The notes below the pieces were generated by a model. It was not told the origin of the DNA, ran no database searches, and saw only the letters and a program-made list of their open reading frames with translations. DNA of 8,287 bases from assembly GCA_022361095.1 (NCBI GenBank), contig JAKSBO010000290.1:1-8287 (forward strand), given 5' to 3'. Below, one piece after another: positions 1-5,913 of this stretch (position 1 is its first letter; each line of letters begins with the position of its first letter). The DNA comes from Desulfobacterales bacterium (GTDB lineage Bacteria > Desulfobacterota > Desulfobacteria > Desulfobacterales > Desulfobacteraceae). Both the position numbers and the translations under genes were made by a program.

Positions 1-434
1 TCTTTATATTCACCAAAGGGTTCGTATTCGTCAAAGGCGTCATAATATCCGGTCTCCACAATGACTTCATCCTCGTCCAGATCCAAACTGCTGCCCCGGA
101 CCACGTCCATGACCATATTTTTAAGCTCGTCCATGGACCCTGTAAAGCAGACATTGTTAACAGCGGCCAAGGCAGCGGCTTCGGCGCAATCCTGGTACCG
201 GTTCTTCTCCTTGAAAAAAAAGCCGGTATCCAGCACCCAACCCAGCAGGGTTAGAACAAACATGATGGTCAGGGCAAACATAACGGCAAAATTGCCCTGT
301 TCCGAATTTAAAAGGCCCAGGCTTTTTTGAGCTGCCGGGTTTTTTCGGGGAGAATTGGCCGATTTGGATCTGGGTAACCGGCAGACAGGTCTGATCAAAT
401 AAAATAATTCCAATGCAAATGACTTTGTGTTCAT
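1..434 (-). CDS. TadG-like (Flp/Tad pilus-type) membrane-anchored protein, N-terminal 144 residues, runs off the window
   Basis: Translating the minus strand from the ATG at 434 gives 144 residues open to the window edge. Residues 43-71 read N-S-E-Q-G-N-F-A-V, then a hydrophobic segment (about 49-69) ending W-V-L-D-T-G, followed by a charged stretch and Q81-D-C-A-E-A-A-A-L-A-A91. This is the pattern of the Tad-like / TadG N-terminal domain (E-x-G-N-x-A-V..., one membrane helix, D-x-G, Q-x-A-A-D-A-A-A-L-A-A), found in pseudopilin-like or envelope proteins of Flp/Tad pilus loci. The following part (120-144) is acidic and rich in D, E and Y. The start is chosen because ATG 434 is the first ATG after an in-frame stop about 30 bases upstream; no good ribosome binding site precedes it, so the exact start is uncertain. 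A longer out-of-frame ORF on the same strand (157-510) overlaps it and has no recognisable protein character. The C-terminus, often a von Willebrand-type domain in TadG, lies outside the window, so the precise subfamily cannot be fixed. Confidence 0.75.
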   Translation of the reverse strand, partial: MNTKSFALELFYLIRPVCRLPRSKSANSPRKNPAAQKSLGLLNSEQGNFAVMFALTIMFVLTLLGWVLDTGFFFKEKNRYQDCAEAAALAAVNNVCFTGSMDELKNMVMDVVRGSSLDLDEDEVIVETGYYDAFDEYEPFGEYK

Positions 435-674
435 TGTTGGGTACCAGGTATCCAGGTGCCGGCTTTATCAAACAGAACCATATCCGGACGTGAGATGTTT
501 TCCGGGACAAACCGCTTTTAAACAGGATGCCCGGTCAAAACCTGGAACCAAACGTATTATGACAGCCCCGGACGTGTCAAGCCCCGGGACGCAGGGAACC
601 GGCAATTGCATGTAAATTTGGCAGAAGACGTGCCTGTTAGTAACTGATCAGCCCGGCGGCAGGCTCAACCTTTG

Positions 675-1298
675 TCAAGTTTCCTGAACCATCCGGGATT
701 CCCCGTTCAGATATTCAAGGACGAAATCAACCGGATTATTCCCCAATCCGTAAAGCGAAACCGCAGCTTCAGGATTATTTTCATATGCCTTGGCAAATTC
801 CGAGTGTTTTATTCCCGCATCATAAAAAGAAAAGGAAGATGCAGCCTTGGCATAGTCTTGCCGGAAATCGGGATGATCGTTCAATGCCTGTTCAAGTTTT
901 TCATTGTCAGCCCCGGACAAATTTGAACTGACGACAATATTACCTTCCGCATCCGAGCATATTGTTATTTTTTCATTGGAAGAGAATCCCAGTGCGTCAA
1001 GTGTTTCAGCCAGGATCTCTTCTGCTTTCTCCTGGTATTTTTTTCCATAGGCCAGGATTTCATCCAGGGTAATGACACCATCGTTTCCGGCACCATCCAT
1101 AAAATCGCTCATTGCCCGGGAAAGATCGGAAGTCCCGGTGCTTTCAACCATTGATCTTGCCTGGGAAGAGATCTCAACCGTATCCATGGTCGTTGCCTGC
1201 GTACCGGTAGATTTTTCCCTGTCGGCGGATATTTTTGCCGTCTGTGTGCCCAGGCCTGCGTAGACTTGAAAGCCTGATGATAACCCATTGATATTCAT
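675..1298 (-). CDS. Uncharacterised 207-residue protein with DTVEIS motif and degenerate EF-hand-like segment
   Basis: I do not recognise this protein as a named family. The start is set at ATG 1298 because a strong GGAGGT ribosome binding site lies 7 bases upstream; the TTG five codons earlier overlaps that site. There is no signal peptide or membrane helix. The N-terminus (MNINGLSSGFQVYAGLG) is Gly/Ser-rich. Residues 39-48 (D-T-V-E-I-S-S-Q-A-R) resemble the D-x-V-E-[IL]-S-x-x-A motif of the anti-sigma factor FlgM, but the FlgM C-terminal helices are not apparent. Residues 68-80 (D-G-A-G-N-D-G-V-I-T-L-D-E) look like an EF-hand loop with one extra residue, followed by a Lys/Glu-rich helix (81-102). 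Residues 109-126 suggest a short beta hairpin. The Asp/Asn/Ala-rich C-terminal part (130-207) appears helical. It stands alone: 184 bases separate it from gspB and 240 from the TadG-like gene. A calcium-binding or flagellum-linked role is possible but unproven. Confidence 0.85.
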   Translation of the reverse strand: MNINGLSSGFQVYAGLGTQTAKISADREKSTGTQATTMDTVEISSQARSMVESTGTSDLSRAMSDFMDGAGNDGVITLDEILAYGKKYQEKAEEILAETLDALGFSSNEKITICSDAEGNIVVSSNLSGADNEKLEQALNDHPDFRQDYAKAASSFSFYDAGIKHSEFAKAYENNPEAAVSLYGLGNNPVDFVLEYLNGESRMVQET

Positions 1299-1305
1299 GG
1301 CGTTT

Positions 1306-1311
1306 ACCTCC
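1306..1311 (-). promoter_or_regulatory. Ribosome binding site of the DTVEIS protein
   Basis: GGAGGT on the minus strand, 7 bases before ATG 1298. It decides the start over the in-frame TTG at 1313, which would lie across this site. Confidence 0.85.
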
Positions 1312-1347
1312 AAAGTATCCCTTTTAAATGTTTGCGGTCAGGGTATA

Positions 1348-1376
1348 TTATTGGGCATTTATTTAAGAAATATTTA
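1348..1376 (-). promoter_or_regulatory. Possible promoter of the DTVEIS protein, weakly sigma-28-like
   Basis: Minus-strand TAAATATT (1376-1369), then 12 bases, then GCCCAATAA (1356-1348). This resembles the flagellar sigma-28 pattern (TAAAGTTT, 11 bases, GCCGATAA) imperfectly. The transcript would have a leader of about 40 bases. An ordinary sigma-70 promoter using the AT-rich AATAAT/TAATAT region is the main alternative. Confidence 0.25.
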
Positions 1377-1379
1377 AGA
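1361..1379. repeat. Tandem direct repeat ATTTAAGA with 11-base period
   Basis: ATTTAAGA occurs at 1361-1368 and 1372-1379, one helical turn apart, in the upstream region of the DTVEIS protein and overlapping its proposed -35 box. The arrangement would suit a regulator binding the same face of the helix. The AT-rich context makes a chance repeat possible. Confidence 0.4.
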
Positions 1380-1482
1380 TTAATGCATAATATATACCAT
1401 CGAATTATGGCGTTGCAGGCCGAGGATTCCGCCCGGAAGGATAATGCCGCTGTCACATTGGGTTAGGTCCTAAAGCCCATTT

Positions 1483-2175
1483 TTACCGGTAGCGGAATTT
1501 CAGGCGGTAATTTTTTCCATTGCCATTTAAAAGAACACCATCCTTTTCGATGCGGACGACCCGGAACCCCTGGATGGCATCCCCCTCGTTGAGGATACTG
1601 TTATTGATGACAGTGATACGGTTTGTGGGGGACTGGTCCCAGGAGATGGCCTGAATTTTCAGGGACTGGTCCTTTAGCAGAGAAATTTCCGGATCAGCCG
1701 GTGATTTTGCCGTCACTGGCGCAGAGGCCGGTTCCTGTACCGGAGGGGCTTTAGGTCTTTTGTGGATGCTGGGCCGTGCTGGTGCCGGGGGCGCAGTTTT
1801 TTCTGCCGTTTGGTACGGCTTGGGCCCAGGCTTTACCATGGATTCGGGACTGGGTCGTCGGGGGAGGTCCGGTGCCGGCGACACCGGCTTGATAAGGGTG
1901 GGCCGGGGCGGTTCCACCGGCGGTGTGATTCCTTGTTTTCGCACCGGAACAGGGGCGGGCACCTCGGCCTTTTCCTGGGAAGGGGGGAGAAAATAGACAA
2001 AGGAGATCCCGCCAATGAGAAGGATAAGGGAAATGAGTATGATCCGCTGCGGGATATAGAAGGCTGCCTTTCTGGGGCGCCCCGTCTTATTGAGCCCCCT
2101 GTCAAAGGAGGGCGGGGCGGTATGCTGCCTGCTCTCTTTTTCTGCCTGTTCCAGGGCTTTCAGGATTGTGCTCAT
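1483..2175 (-). CDS. gspB: GspB-like type II secretion accessory protein
   Basis: This 230-residue protein starts with M-S-T-I-L-K-A-L-E-Q-A-E, the typical cytoplasmic N-terminus of GspB/ExeB proteins. A single membrane helix follows (about 43-63), then a long Pro/Ala/Lys-rich periplasmic linker (about 64-160). The C-terminal GspB domain (about 165-226) contains L-K-I-Q-A-I-S-W-D, N-R-I-T-V-I-N-N, E-G-D-A-I and I-E-K-D-G-V-L-L, matching the family pattern of 'LQAISW...R.AVING....GD.V' followed by a hydrophobic strand. In the known ExeA/ExeB system the protein pairs with the GspA ATPase at the inner membrane and helps assemble the outer-membrane secretin through the peptidoglycan. It lies 17 bases after the stop of gspA on the same strand, so the two are almost certainly co-transcribed, with gspA first. 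The ribosome binding site is weak (a GGGA about 8 bases before ATG), suggesting partial translational coupling. Confidence 0.92.
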   Translation of the reverse strand: MSTILKALEQAEKESRQHTAPPSFDRGLNKTGRPRKAAFYIPQRIILISLILLIGGISFVYFLPPSQEKAEVPAPVPVRKQGITPPVEPPRPTLIKPVSPAPDLPRRPSPESMVKPGPKPYQTAEKTAPPAPARPSIHKRPKAPPVQEPASAPVTAKSPADPEISLLKDQSLKIQAISWDQSPTNRITVINNSILNEGDAIQGFRVVRIEKDGVLLNGNGKNYRLKFRYR

Positions 2176-2192
2176 CAGATGTCCCGGCTGTT

Positions 2193-4013
2193 TTATCGAT
2201 TTAAATGGTTAAGAGGGGGGATGGATAGCTGGGGGATTCCATCTCCCCTGCTTTTCCGGAGCAGGGCGATCCGGGTCTCCGGGCCTGCAATGCCGTCCTG
2301 GTCGATCCCGGCCTCATTTTGAACTTGCCTCAGGGCATCCCGGACATATGTGTCGTAAGCCGGGGAGAAATTTTCCACAGGAAACCCCAGCTCAGATAAC
2401 AGCAGTTTCAGTGTAATGACGGCATCCTTTGGGCCATTGTCATTTATGATGTGGTTTTCCCCGAGTCCGTCTTCCCATGCAATATACATTTTCCCTTCCA
2501 GAAACGGGCCCAGGGCCGCCATCGGCACCCTGTATCTTTGTTGTCCGGCACCGGTAAAGAGGATACAGTGGTTGTCGGGGGTTACGGCTTCAATACCGGC
2601 AAATCCTTTTTCATACCGGGCAGAGATTCTGTATTCAAAAATCACGGGAAGATTCAGTTTCAGGGCCTTTAGCAGATCGGTGTCCAGGGTGAGCAGTTTC
2701 AGGCCGCTTCTGCCGGCGGCAATTTTAAAAAAATAATGGTTGGGGGCGATCTGTCCGTCCAGTGCTGCCAGTTTTTCCGGTACTGGCTTTTTCCACAGGG
2801 CGGCCATGTAGCCAAAGGCTTCTTTTCTGCTGATGACACTCTGGATACCCAATAAGGTTTTCCGGACATCGCCCCCGTCAAGGGGCGGAAGCTGCGGTGG
2901 GGGCCCGGCCCCTTCAACCGGGTTCACAGAGGGACCCTGCAGTGGTCTGGCCATTTTCGCCAAGTCCGGTTCGGGGTTGAGGGAGGGTTCCGGTGCCGCC
3001 TTGTTATCCTGGATCACCGGGCTGGCAGTGATTGCAGAGGGGGTCGGTGCCGTAGTTGTTTCAGATATGGCGTTTGCGAGCGTTTTATGCCGGTTAAAGA
3101 TTCCGCTGGCGTATAATGTATACGCTGCGGTGATGAAGATCAGGGCGGCAAATGCCGCTGCGGCAGCTTTCCGGGGACTGAATTCCCGGGAAACCGGCTG
3201 CCGTGGATTTACGGATTGCAGTTCCCGGACAGCGGCGGCGACATGGCGGGCACCCACTTTTTTCCTCTGCCGGCTGTAGGCCACCAGCAGGGCACGGTCG
3301 CATATGATGTTGATAAGCCGGGGCACCCCTTTGGAAAATGCATAAATTCCTTTCAGGGCCGAAGGGGTGAACAACGATTGGGGCCGGTTGGCGGCCACGC
3401 TGATCCGGTGGGAAATATAGTCCAGGGTTTCCTGGCGGCCCAGGGGGCGGATGTGGCAGCTGATGTTGATTCTCTGTCTTAATTGCCGCAGCTCATGATC
3501 GTCCAGCAGATCCCGCAGTTCGGGCTGACCCACCAGGATGATCTGTAGCAGTTTACTTCGCGTGGTTTCCAGGTTGGAGAGCATCCTCAACTGCTCCAGG
3601 GTTTCTTTGGCCAGGTTCTGTGCTTCATCAATGAGAAGAATGACTGATATGCCGGCGGCCTTTTTTTCCAGGAGATAGGCGTTCAGGTCATGGGTGAGGT
3701 CAACCGGGTCTTCGGCACAGCTTTTAATCCCCAGCTCCCGGTGAACCATTTTTAAAAGCTGGATTGCATTGACCTTGGAGTTGAAGATAAGAGCGGCTTC
3801 CGTGTCCGGGCCCAGTTGCTCAAGGAACACCCGGCAAAGTGTGGTTTTACCCGTGCCGACCTCCCCTGTGATTTTGACAAATCCGTCTCCCTGTGAGACG
3901 GCATAGGTCAGATGGGCCAGGGCATCTTCATGGCTTTTACCTAAAAACAGGAAGTCCGGATTGGGGACCAGTTGAAACGGTTTTTCCCTTAGATTAAAAA
4001 AGGTGTTATACAT
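2193..4013 (-). CDS. gspA: GspA-like AAA+ ATPase of type II secretion (ExeA family)
   Basis: This 606-residue protein begins M-Y-N-T-F-F-N-L-R-E-K-P-F, the usual ExeA-type opening (Y..FFgL.e.PF). The AAA+ domain (about 25-265) has Walker A G50-E-V-G-T-G-K-T57, Walker B V-I-L-L-I-D129-E130-A-Q, a sensor-1 strand with Q-I-I-L-V-G-Q-P-E-L (157-166) and an R-Q-R-I arginine region (180-183). An Ala-rich membrane helix follows (about 283-303), then a Pro-rich periplasmic linker (about 320-380). Next is a C39-peptidase-like module (about 385-515) with no cysteine near its expected active-site position, so probably non-catalytic. Last is a peptidoglycan-binding type 1 domain (about 528-586, ending D-G-I-A-G-P-E-T-R-I-A-L). 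ExeA is known to bind peptidoglycan and, with ExeB, to support secretin multimerisation. The start is supported by GGAG 7 bases upstream. It is the first gene of the gspAB unit. Length and domain order fit the family; core T2SS genes are not in the window. Confidence 0.93.
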   Translation of the reverse strand: MYNTFFNLREKPFQLVPNPDFLFLGKSHEDALAHLTYAVSQGDGFVKITGEVGTGKTTLCRVFLEQLGPDTEAALIFNSKVNAIQLLKMVHRELGIKSCAEDPVDLTHDLNAYLLEKKAAGISVILLIDEAQNLAKETLEQLRMLSNLETTRSKLLQIILVGQPELRDLLDDHELRQLRQRINISCHIRPLGRQETLDYISHRISVAANRPQSLFTPSALKGIYAFSKGVPRLINIICDRALLVAYSRQRKKVGARHVAAAVRELQSVNPRQPVSREFSPRKAAAAAFAALIFITAAYTLYASGIFNRHKTLANAISETTTAPTPSAITASPVIQDNKAAPEPSLNPEPDLAKMARPLQGPSVNPVEGAGPPPQLPPLDGGDVRKTLLGIQSVISRKEAFGYMAALWKKPVPEKLAALDGQIAPNHYFFKIAAGRSGLKLLTLDTDLLKALKLNLPVIFEYRISARYEKGFAGIEAVTPDNHCILFTGAGQQRYRVPMAALGPFLEGKMYIAWEDGLGENHIINDNGPKDAVITLKLLLSELGFPVENFSPAYDTYVRDALRQVQNEAGIDQDGIAGPETRIALLRKSRGDGIPQLSIPPLNHLNR

Positions 4014-4059
4014 CTGTGAACTCCATAAATATTACACCACCCGGTTTTATATATGCCTT

Positions 4060-4088
4060 GATATCGCATATGCACCTGCAGGGGTCAA
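4060..4088 (-). promoter_or_regulatory. Candidate gspAB promoter
   Basis: Minus-strand TTGACC (4088-4083), a 17-base spacer and GATATC (4065-4060). The -35 is 5/6 to consensus while the -10 is poor (3/6). A start near 4053 would give a leader of about 40 bases before ATG 4013. Confidence 0.3.
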
Positions 4089-4149
4089 GTGAATGTCGGC
4101 CTGAACCGGGGAGGGGCGCTTTTTATACGTTTTTCCCATGGTGATGATG

Positions 4150-4165
4150 TTATGATTTTTCATAA
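4150..4165 (+). promoter_or_regulatory. Palindrome and possible -10 box upstream of the Rossmann protein
   Basis: TTATGA and TCATAA form a perfect 6-base inverted repeat around TTTT, 24 bases before the start codon at 4190. It includes TATGAT (4151-4156), a 5/6 match to a -10 box, without a convincing -35. It could be an operator overlapping the promoter, or just an AT-rich coincidence. Confidence 0.3.
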
Positions 4166-4189
4166 GATATTAGAAGAAAAGGAGTATCC

Positions 4190-4849
4190 ATGGCAAAAAA
4201 GATCTGGGTTCTGGGCAGCGGCACTTTTGGTGTTCGAGCGGTCAGACAGTTAAGCGGCATACATGGCGCCGGCAGCATCACCCTTGTGGACCCCAGCCCC
4301 CGGGCATTGGATCAGGCAGCAGTTAGAGGTATCACTAAAGTTTGCGAAGAGGGGGTCGCCTTTTTACACAAAAATCTTTCAAAGGGTGAGAGACCGGACT
4401 GGATCGTCCCGGCCCTGCCGGTTCATTTGGCCTGGGAGTGGGGTTTATTGGCGTTGGGGCAAAACCGTCTGGTACGCTCTCCTTTGCCGGAAATCTTGGT
4501 TTCTTCTCTTCCCAACGCGATTACCGGTGATTCAGGAGATATCTATGTCAGCCATGCTGATTTTATCTGTCCTACCAATTGCAGCGAGCCGGATCAGTTT
4601 TGCACCAGAACCGGGGAACCGAGAAAAAAAGATATGTATCGGCTCCTTGCTCAAACGGGACAGAAAGGTATGCCTTTTTTTGTAATCCGGAGTCTGCAAC
4701 TGGGGCCGGGGGTGGGCGGATATCAACCCAAGGCCCTTTTTGATCTTCTGGACAGGATAACGAGTTGCCGGGGACTTCACGCCGTGGTCACGGCCTGCCG
4801 TTGCCACGGTGTGGTTACCGGTGGAAAGCGGATCAAAGCTCCTGTTTAA
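4190..4849 (+). CDS. Small Rossmann-fold protein with Cys-rich motif, function unknown
   Basis: This 219-residue protein starts with a dinucleotide-binding pattern: strand K-I-W-V-L, glycine loop G9-S-G-T-F-G14, a helix, and strand 2 ending T-L-V-D34-P-S-P. An acidic residue at that point usually favours NAD-type cofactors over NADP, although here it is D-P-S. The second half is unusual: C127-P-T-N-C131-S-E-P-D-Q-F-C138-T-R-T-G-E-P-R, a C-x3-C-x6-C motif, with further cysteines at 193, 203 and 205 (C-R-C-H). These could bind a metal or an Fe-S cluster. The protein is too short for a full dehydrogenase and I see no catalytic domain of a known dehydrogenase family. TrkA-N-type proteins share the Rossmann opening, so automatic annotation as a potassium transporter subunit is a risk I would not endorse. 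AAGGAG lies 5 bases before ATG, so the start is firm. It is divergent from gspA and followed by 229 bases without a gene, so it is probably monocistronic. Confidence 0.88.
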   Translation: MAKKIWVLGSGTFGVRAVRQLSGIHGAGSITLVDPSPRALDQAAVRGITKVCEEGVAFLHKNLSKGERPDWIVPALPVHLAWEWGLLALGQNRLVRSPLPEILVSSLPNAITGDSGDIYVSHADFICPTNCSEPDQFCTRTGEPRKKDMYRLLAQTGQKGMPFFVIRSLQLGPGVGGYQPKALFDLLDRITSCRGLHAVVTACRCHGVVTGGKRIKAPV

Positions 4850-4850
4850 A

Positions 4851-4894
4851 AAATAAATCAATCTAATAGCGGTATCCTTCCCGGGGATTTATTT
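4851..4894. repeat. AT-rich inverted repeat just after the Rossmann gene stop
   Basis: AAATAAATC (4851-4859) is exactly complementary to GATTTATTT (4886-4894), with a 26-base loop containing CCGGGG. It begins one base after the stop codon and could form a 3' stem-loop that ends or stabilises the transcript. The long loop and the weak AT stem make an efficient intrinsic terminator doubtful. Confidence 0.3.
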
Positions 4895-4933
4895 AATTTC
4901 TGTCAACACATAGGTACGGTGTCCATATATTAA
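4894..4933 (+). promoter_or_regulatory. Shared upstream element copy 1, probable promoter of the EF-hand gene
   Basis: Starts with TAATTTCTGTCAACA and ends with TATATTAA. Compared with 5914-5952, 34 of 40 aligned columns are identical (five mismatches, one gap). TATATT (4926-4931) resembles a -10 box and lies 153 bases before ATG 5079, the same distance as in the second copy. The TGTCAA block, 19 bases upstream of it, is a poor sigma-70 -35, so it may be an alternative-sigma -35 (ECF-type promoters can have TGTC-like boxes) or an activator site. Confidence 0.6.
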
Positions 4934-4942
4934 ACCGAATCC

Positions 4943-4997
4943 AGCAAAAAACTCTATTTCTCCACACAATTTAATCGCAGTTTGCTCTATTTTTTTT
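4943..4997 (+). promoter_or_regulatory. Possible weak attenuator-like stem in the EF-hand gene leader
   Basis: AGCA, a three-A bulge and AACT (4943-4953) can pair with AGTTTGCT (4979-4986) across a 25-base loop. Three bases later comes a run of eight T (4990-4997). The geometry recalls an intrinsic terminator inside the leader, but the stem is weak and the loop long. Confidence 0.2.
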
Positions 4998-5065
4998 CTT
5001 ATTTATTAGGTTACGTACCCAGAAAAATCAGCTCGGAGAGCCAAATGCCATCTTACTTAAATGTT

Positions 5066-5071
5066 AAGGAG
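5066..5071 (+). promoter_or_regulatory. Ribosome binding site of the EF-hand protein
   Basis: AAGGAG ends 7 bases before ATG 5079 and fixes that start. The in-frame ATG at 5061 lies just ahead of and partly within the site's expected footprint and has no site of its own. Confidence 0.8.
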
Positions 5072-5078
5072 AAAAATT

Positions 5079-5573
5079 ATGGTTGGAAGTGTCGGCAGTA
5101 GCAGCAATCTTGTAAACATGATTTCTACAATTTATCAGCAGACCAGCACCACCACTGATACCCAGAGCGCCCAGACGTTCCGGGCGCCTCCGCCGCCAGT
5201 CGATGCCACCGGCCCCCCGGAAGACCCCTTGGGGGTTTTTGATACGGTGGATTCGGATTCGGACGGCTCCATATCACAAGATGAATACGATGCCCTCAGC
5301 CAAGGCATAATGGAAGTCACCGGAAGCGATCTGAGCGGCAGTTTTGATGATTTTGATACCGATGGAGACGGTGTGCTGAACGGTGGCGAACTACGCTCAG
5401 TTATGGAAGAAGCAGGATTTGCGCCCCCGCCCCCACCGCCTCAGCAAGTGGCTTCCGCCTACGAAAATCAGAGCGGCGAAATTTCAGACGGAACAGCATC
5501 CAGTGAAGATCTGTTGAGCCGGCTTCTGGAATACCTGGAAACAGGCTCAGGGGATCTTGATACCACGGCATAA
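5079..5573 (+). CDS. Two-EF-hand calcium-binding protein with flanking proline runs
   Basis: This 164-residue acidic protein has two textbook EF-hand loops. Loop 1 is D58-S-D-S-D-G-S-I-S-Q-D-E69 and loop 2 is D93-T-D-G-D-G-V-L-N-G-G-E104; both carry the ligands at loop positions 1, 3, 5 and 12, glycine at 6 and a hydrophobic residue at 8. The pair should form one calcium-binding EF-hand unit. It is bracketed by proline runs (A37-P-P-P-P before, A116 followed by six P after). The N-terminus (residues 1-35) is Ser/Thr/Gln-rich with a short hydrophobic patch (L11-I19) but no Sec signal peptide. The C-terminus (139-164) is acidic with one helix (S-E-D-L-L-S-R-L-L-E-Y-L-E). The layout recalls bacterial EF-hand proteins of the XopAW-like kind, some of which are exported, but that link is by general resemblance only. 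The gene stands alone behind a long leader that carries the element shared with the diguanylate cyclase gene. Calcium buffering or sensing is likely; the target is unknown. Confidence 0.92.
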   Translation: MVGSVGSSSNLVNMISTIYQQTSTTTDTQSAQTFRAPPPPVDATGPPEDPLGVFDTVDSDSDGSISQDEYDALSQGIMEVTGSDLSGSFDDFDTDGDGVLNGGELRSVMEEAGFAPPPPPPQQVASAYENQSGEISDGTASSEDLLSRLLEYLETGSGDLDTTA

Positions 5574-5619
5574 TCTGCCGCAACTTTAATTTTTAAAGCC
5601 GTATATCTGAAGGGCACTG

Positions 5620-5790
5620 ATGAACCGGCCTGAAAAATATGCGGTTTTTTTGCTGCAACTGTGTAGATCCTTTTCTATCCAGCCTGACACCCGTCCATTG
5701 AAATTACCGGCCCAATGTTTCATATTTGATGAACCCATAATATCAGGACACCTTACGTATTTTTCTTTCGATCTCGCTTATTTGGCCTGA
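5620..5790 (+). CDS. Doubtful small ORF, 56 residues
   Basis: ATG 5620 is preceded by AAGGG with a 5-base gap and the frame stays open to TGA 5788-5790. The product would begin M-N-R-P-E-K-Y-A-V-F-L-L-Q-L. There is no recognisable domain; residues 8-14 are hydrophobic but too short for a membrane helix. It starts 46 bases after the EF-hand gene. Against it: the start overlaps a probable terminator stem, the protein looks unlike anything I know, and an ORF of this size is common by chance. Confidence 0.2.
   Translation: MNRPEKYAVFLLQLCRSFSIQPDTRPLKLPAQCFIFDEPIISGHLTYFSFDLAYLA
5623..5651 (+). terminator. Probable intrinsic terminator of the EF-hand gene
   Basis: AACCG plus C (5623-5627, 5629; one G bulged) pairs with GCGGTT (5641-5646) around an A-rich loop. 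The stem runs into a T run at 5645-5651. It lies 50 bases past the stop codon. Confidence 0.45.
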
Positions 5791-5834
5791 ATCGTCTGTC
5801 TAAAATAGTCTCCAGTTGCGTTACAAAAATCGTT

Positions 5835-5904
5835 TTCCCCCTCTGTGTAATGTGATGGGGAACCCCGGCGCCACTGCCCTTGGCGTTCGTGCCATGAAAT
5901 GGCA
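5835..5904. repeat. Cluster of three short inverted repeats
   Basis: TTCCCC/GGGGAA (5835-5840 with 5857-5862), CGCCA/TGGCG (5869-5873 with 5881-5885) and TGCCAT-GAA-ATGGCA (5890-5904) follow one another directly upstream of the second shared element. They could be operator sites or the folded end of a small transcript. No T run follows, so they are not standard terminators. Confidence 0.45.
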
Positions 5905-5913
5905 TTAAGCATG

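Noticed and set aside
157..510. Minus-strand ORF of 117 codons
   Set aside because: It overlaps the TadG-like gene in another frame, and its sequence lacks domain or membrane character, whereas the TadG frame has a clear motif.
556..587. TTGACA with CATAAT on the minus strand, between two AGCCCCGG direct repeats (564-571, 580-587), as a promoter of the TadG-like gene
   Set aside because: The spacer is only 13 bases and the TadG-like start is more than 110 bases away. The 8-base repeats are in a GC-rich tract and may be chance.
1348..1376. A third copy of the shared element ahead of the DTVEIS protein (common ATTTCT and TGCCC words)
   Set aside because: The spacing between the words differs by 10 bases and the TGTCAACA core is missing.
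1762..2322. Plus-strand ORF of 186 codons opposite gspB and the end of gspA
   Set aside because: It is rich in Gly and Arg, the usual antisense image of a Pro-rich coding stretch. The minus strand encodes recognisable GspB and GspA.
4894..4907. TTGACA read on the minus strand inside the shared element, as a leftward promoter
   Set aside because: Neither copy has a -10-like box at 16-18 bases in the leftward direction, and the genes placed at a constant distance lie to the right.
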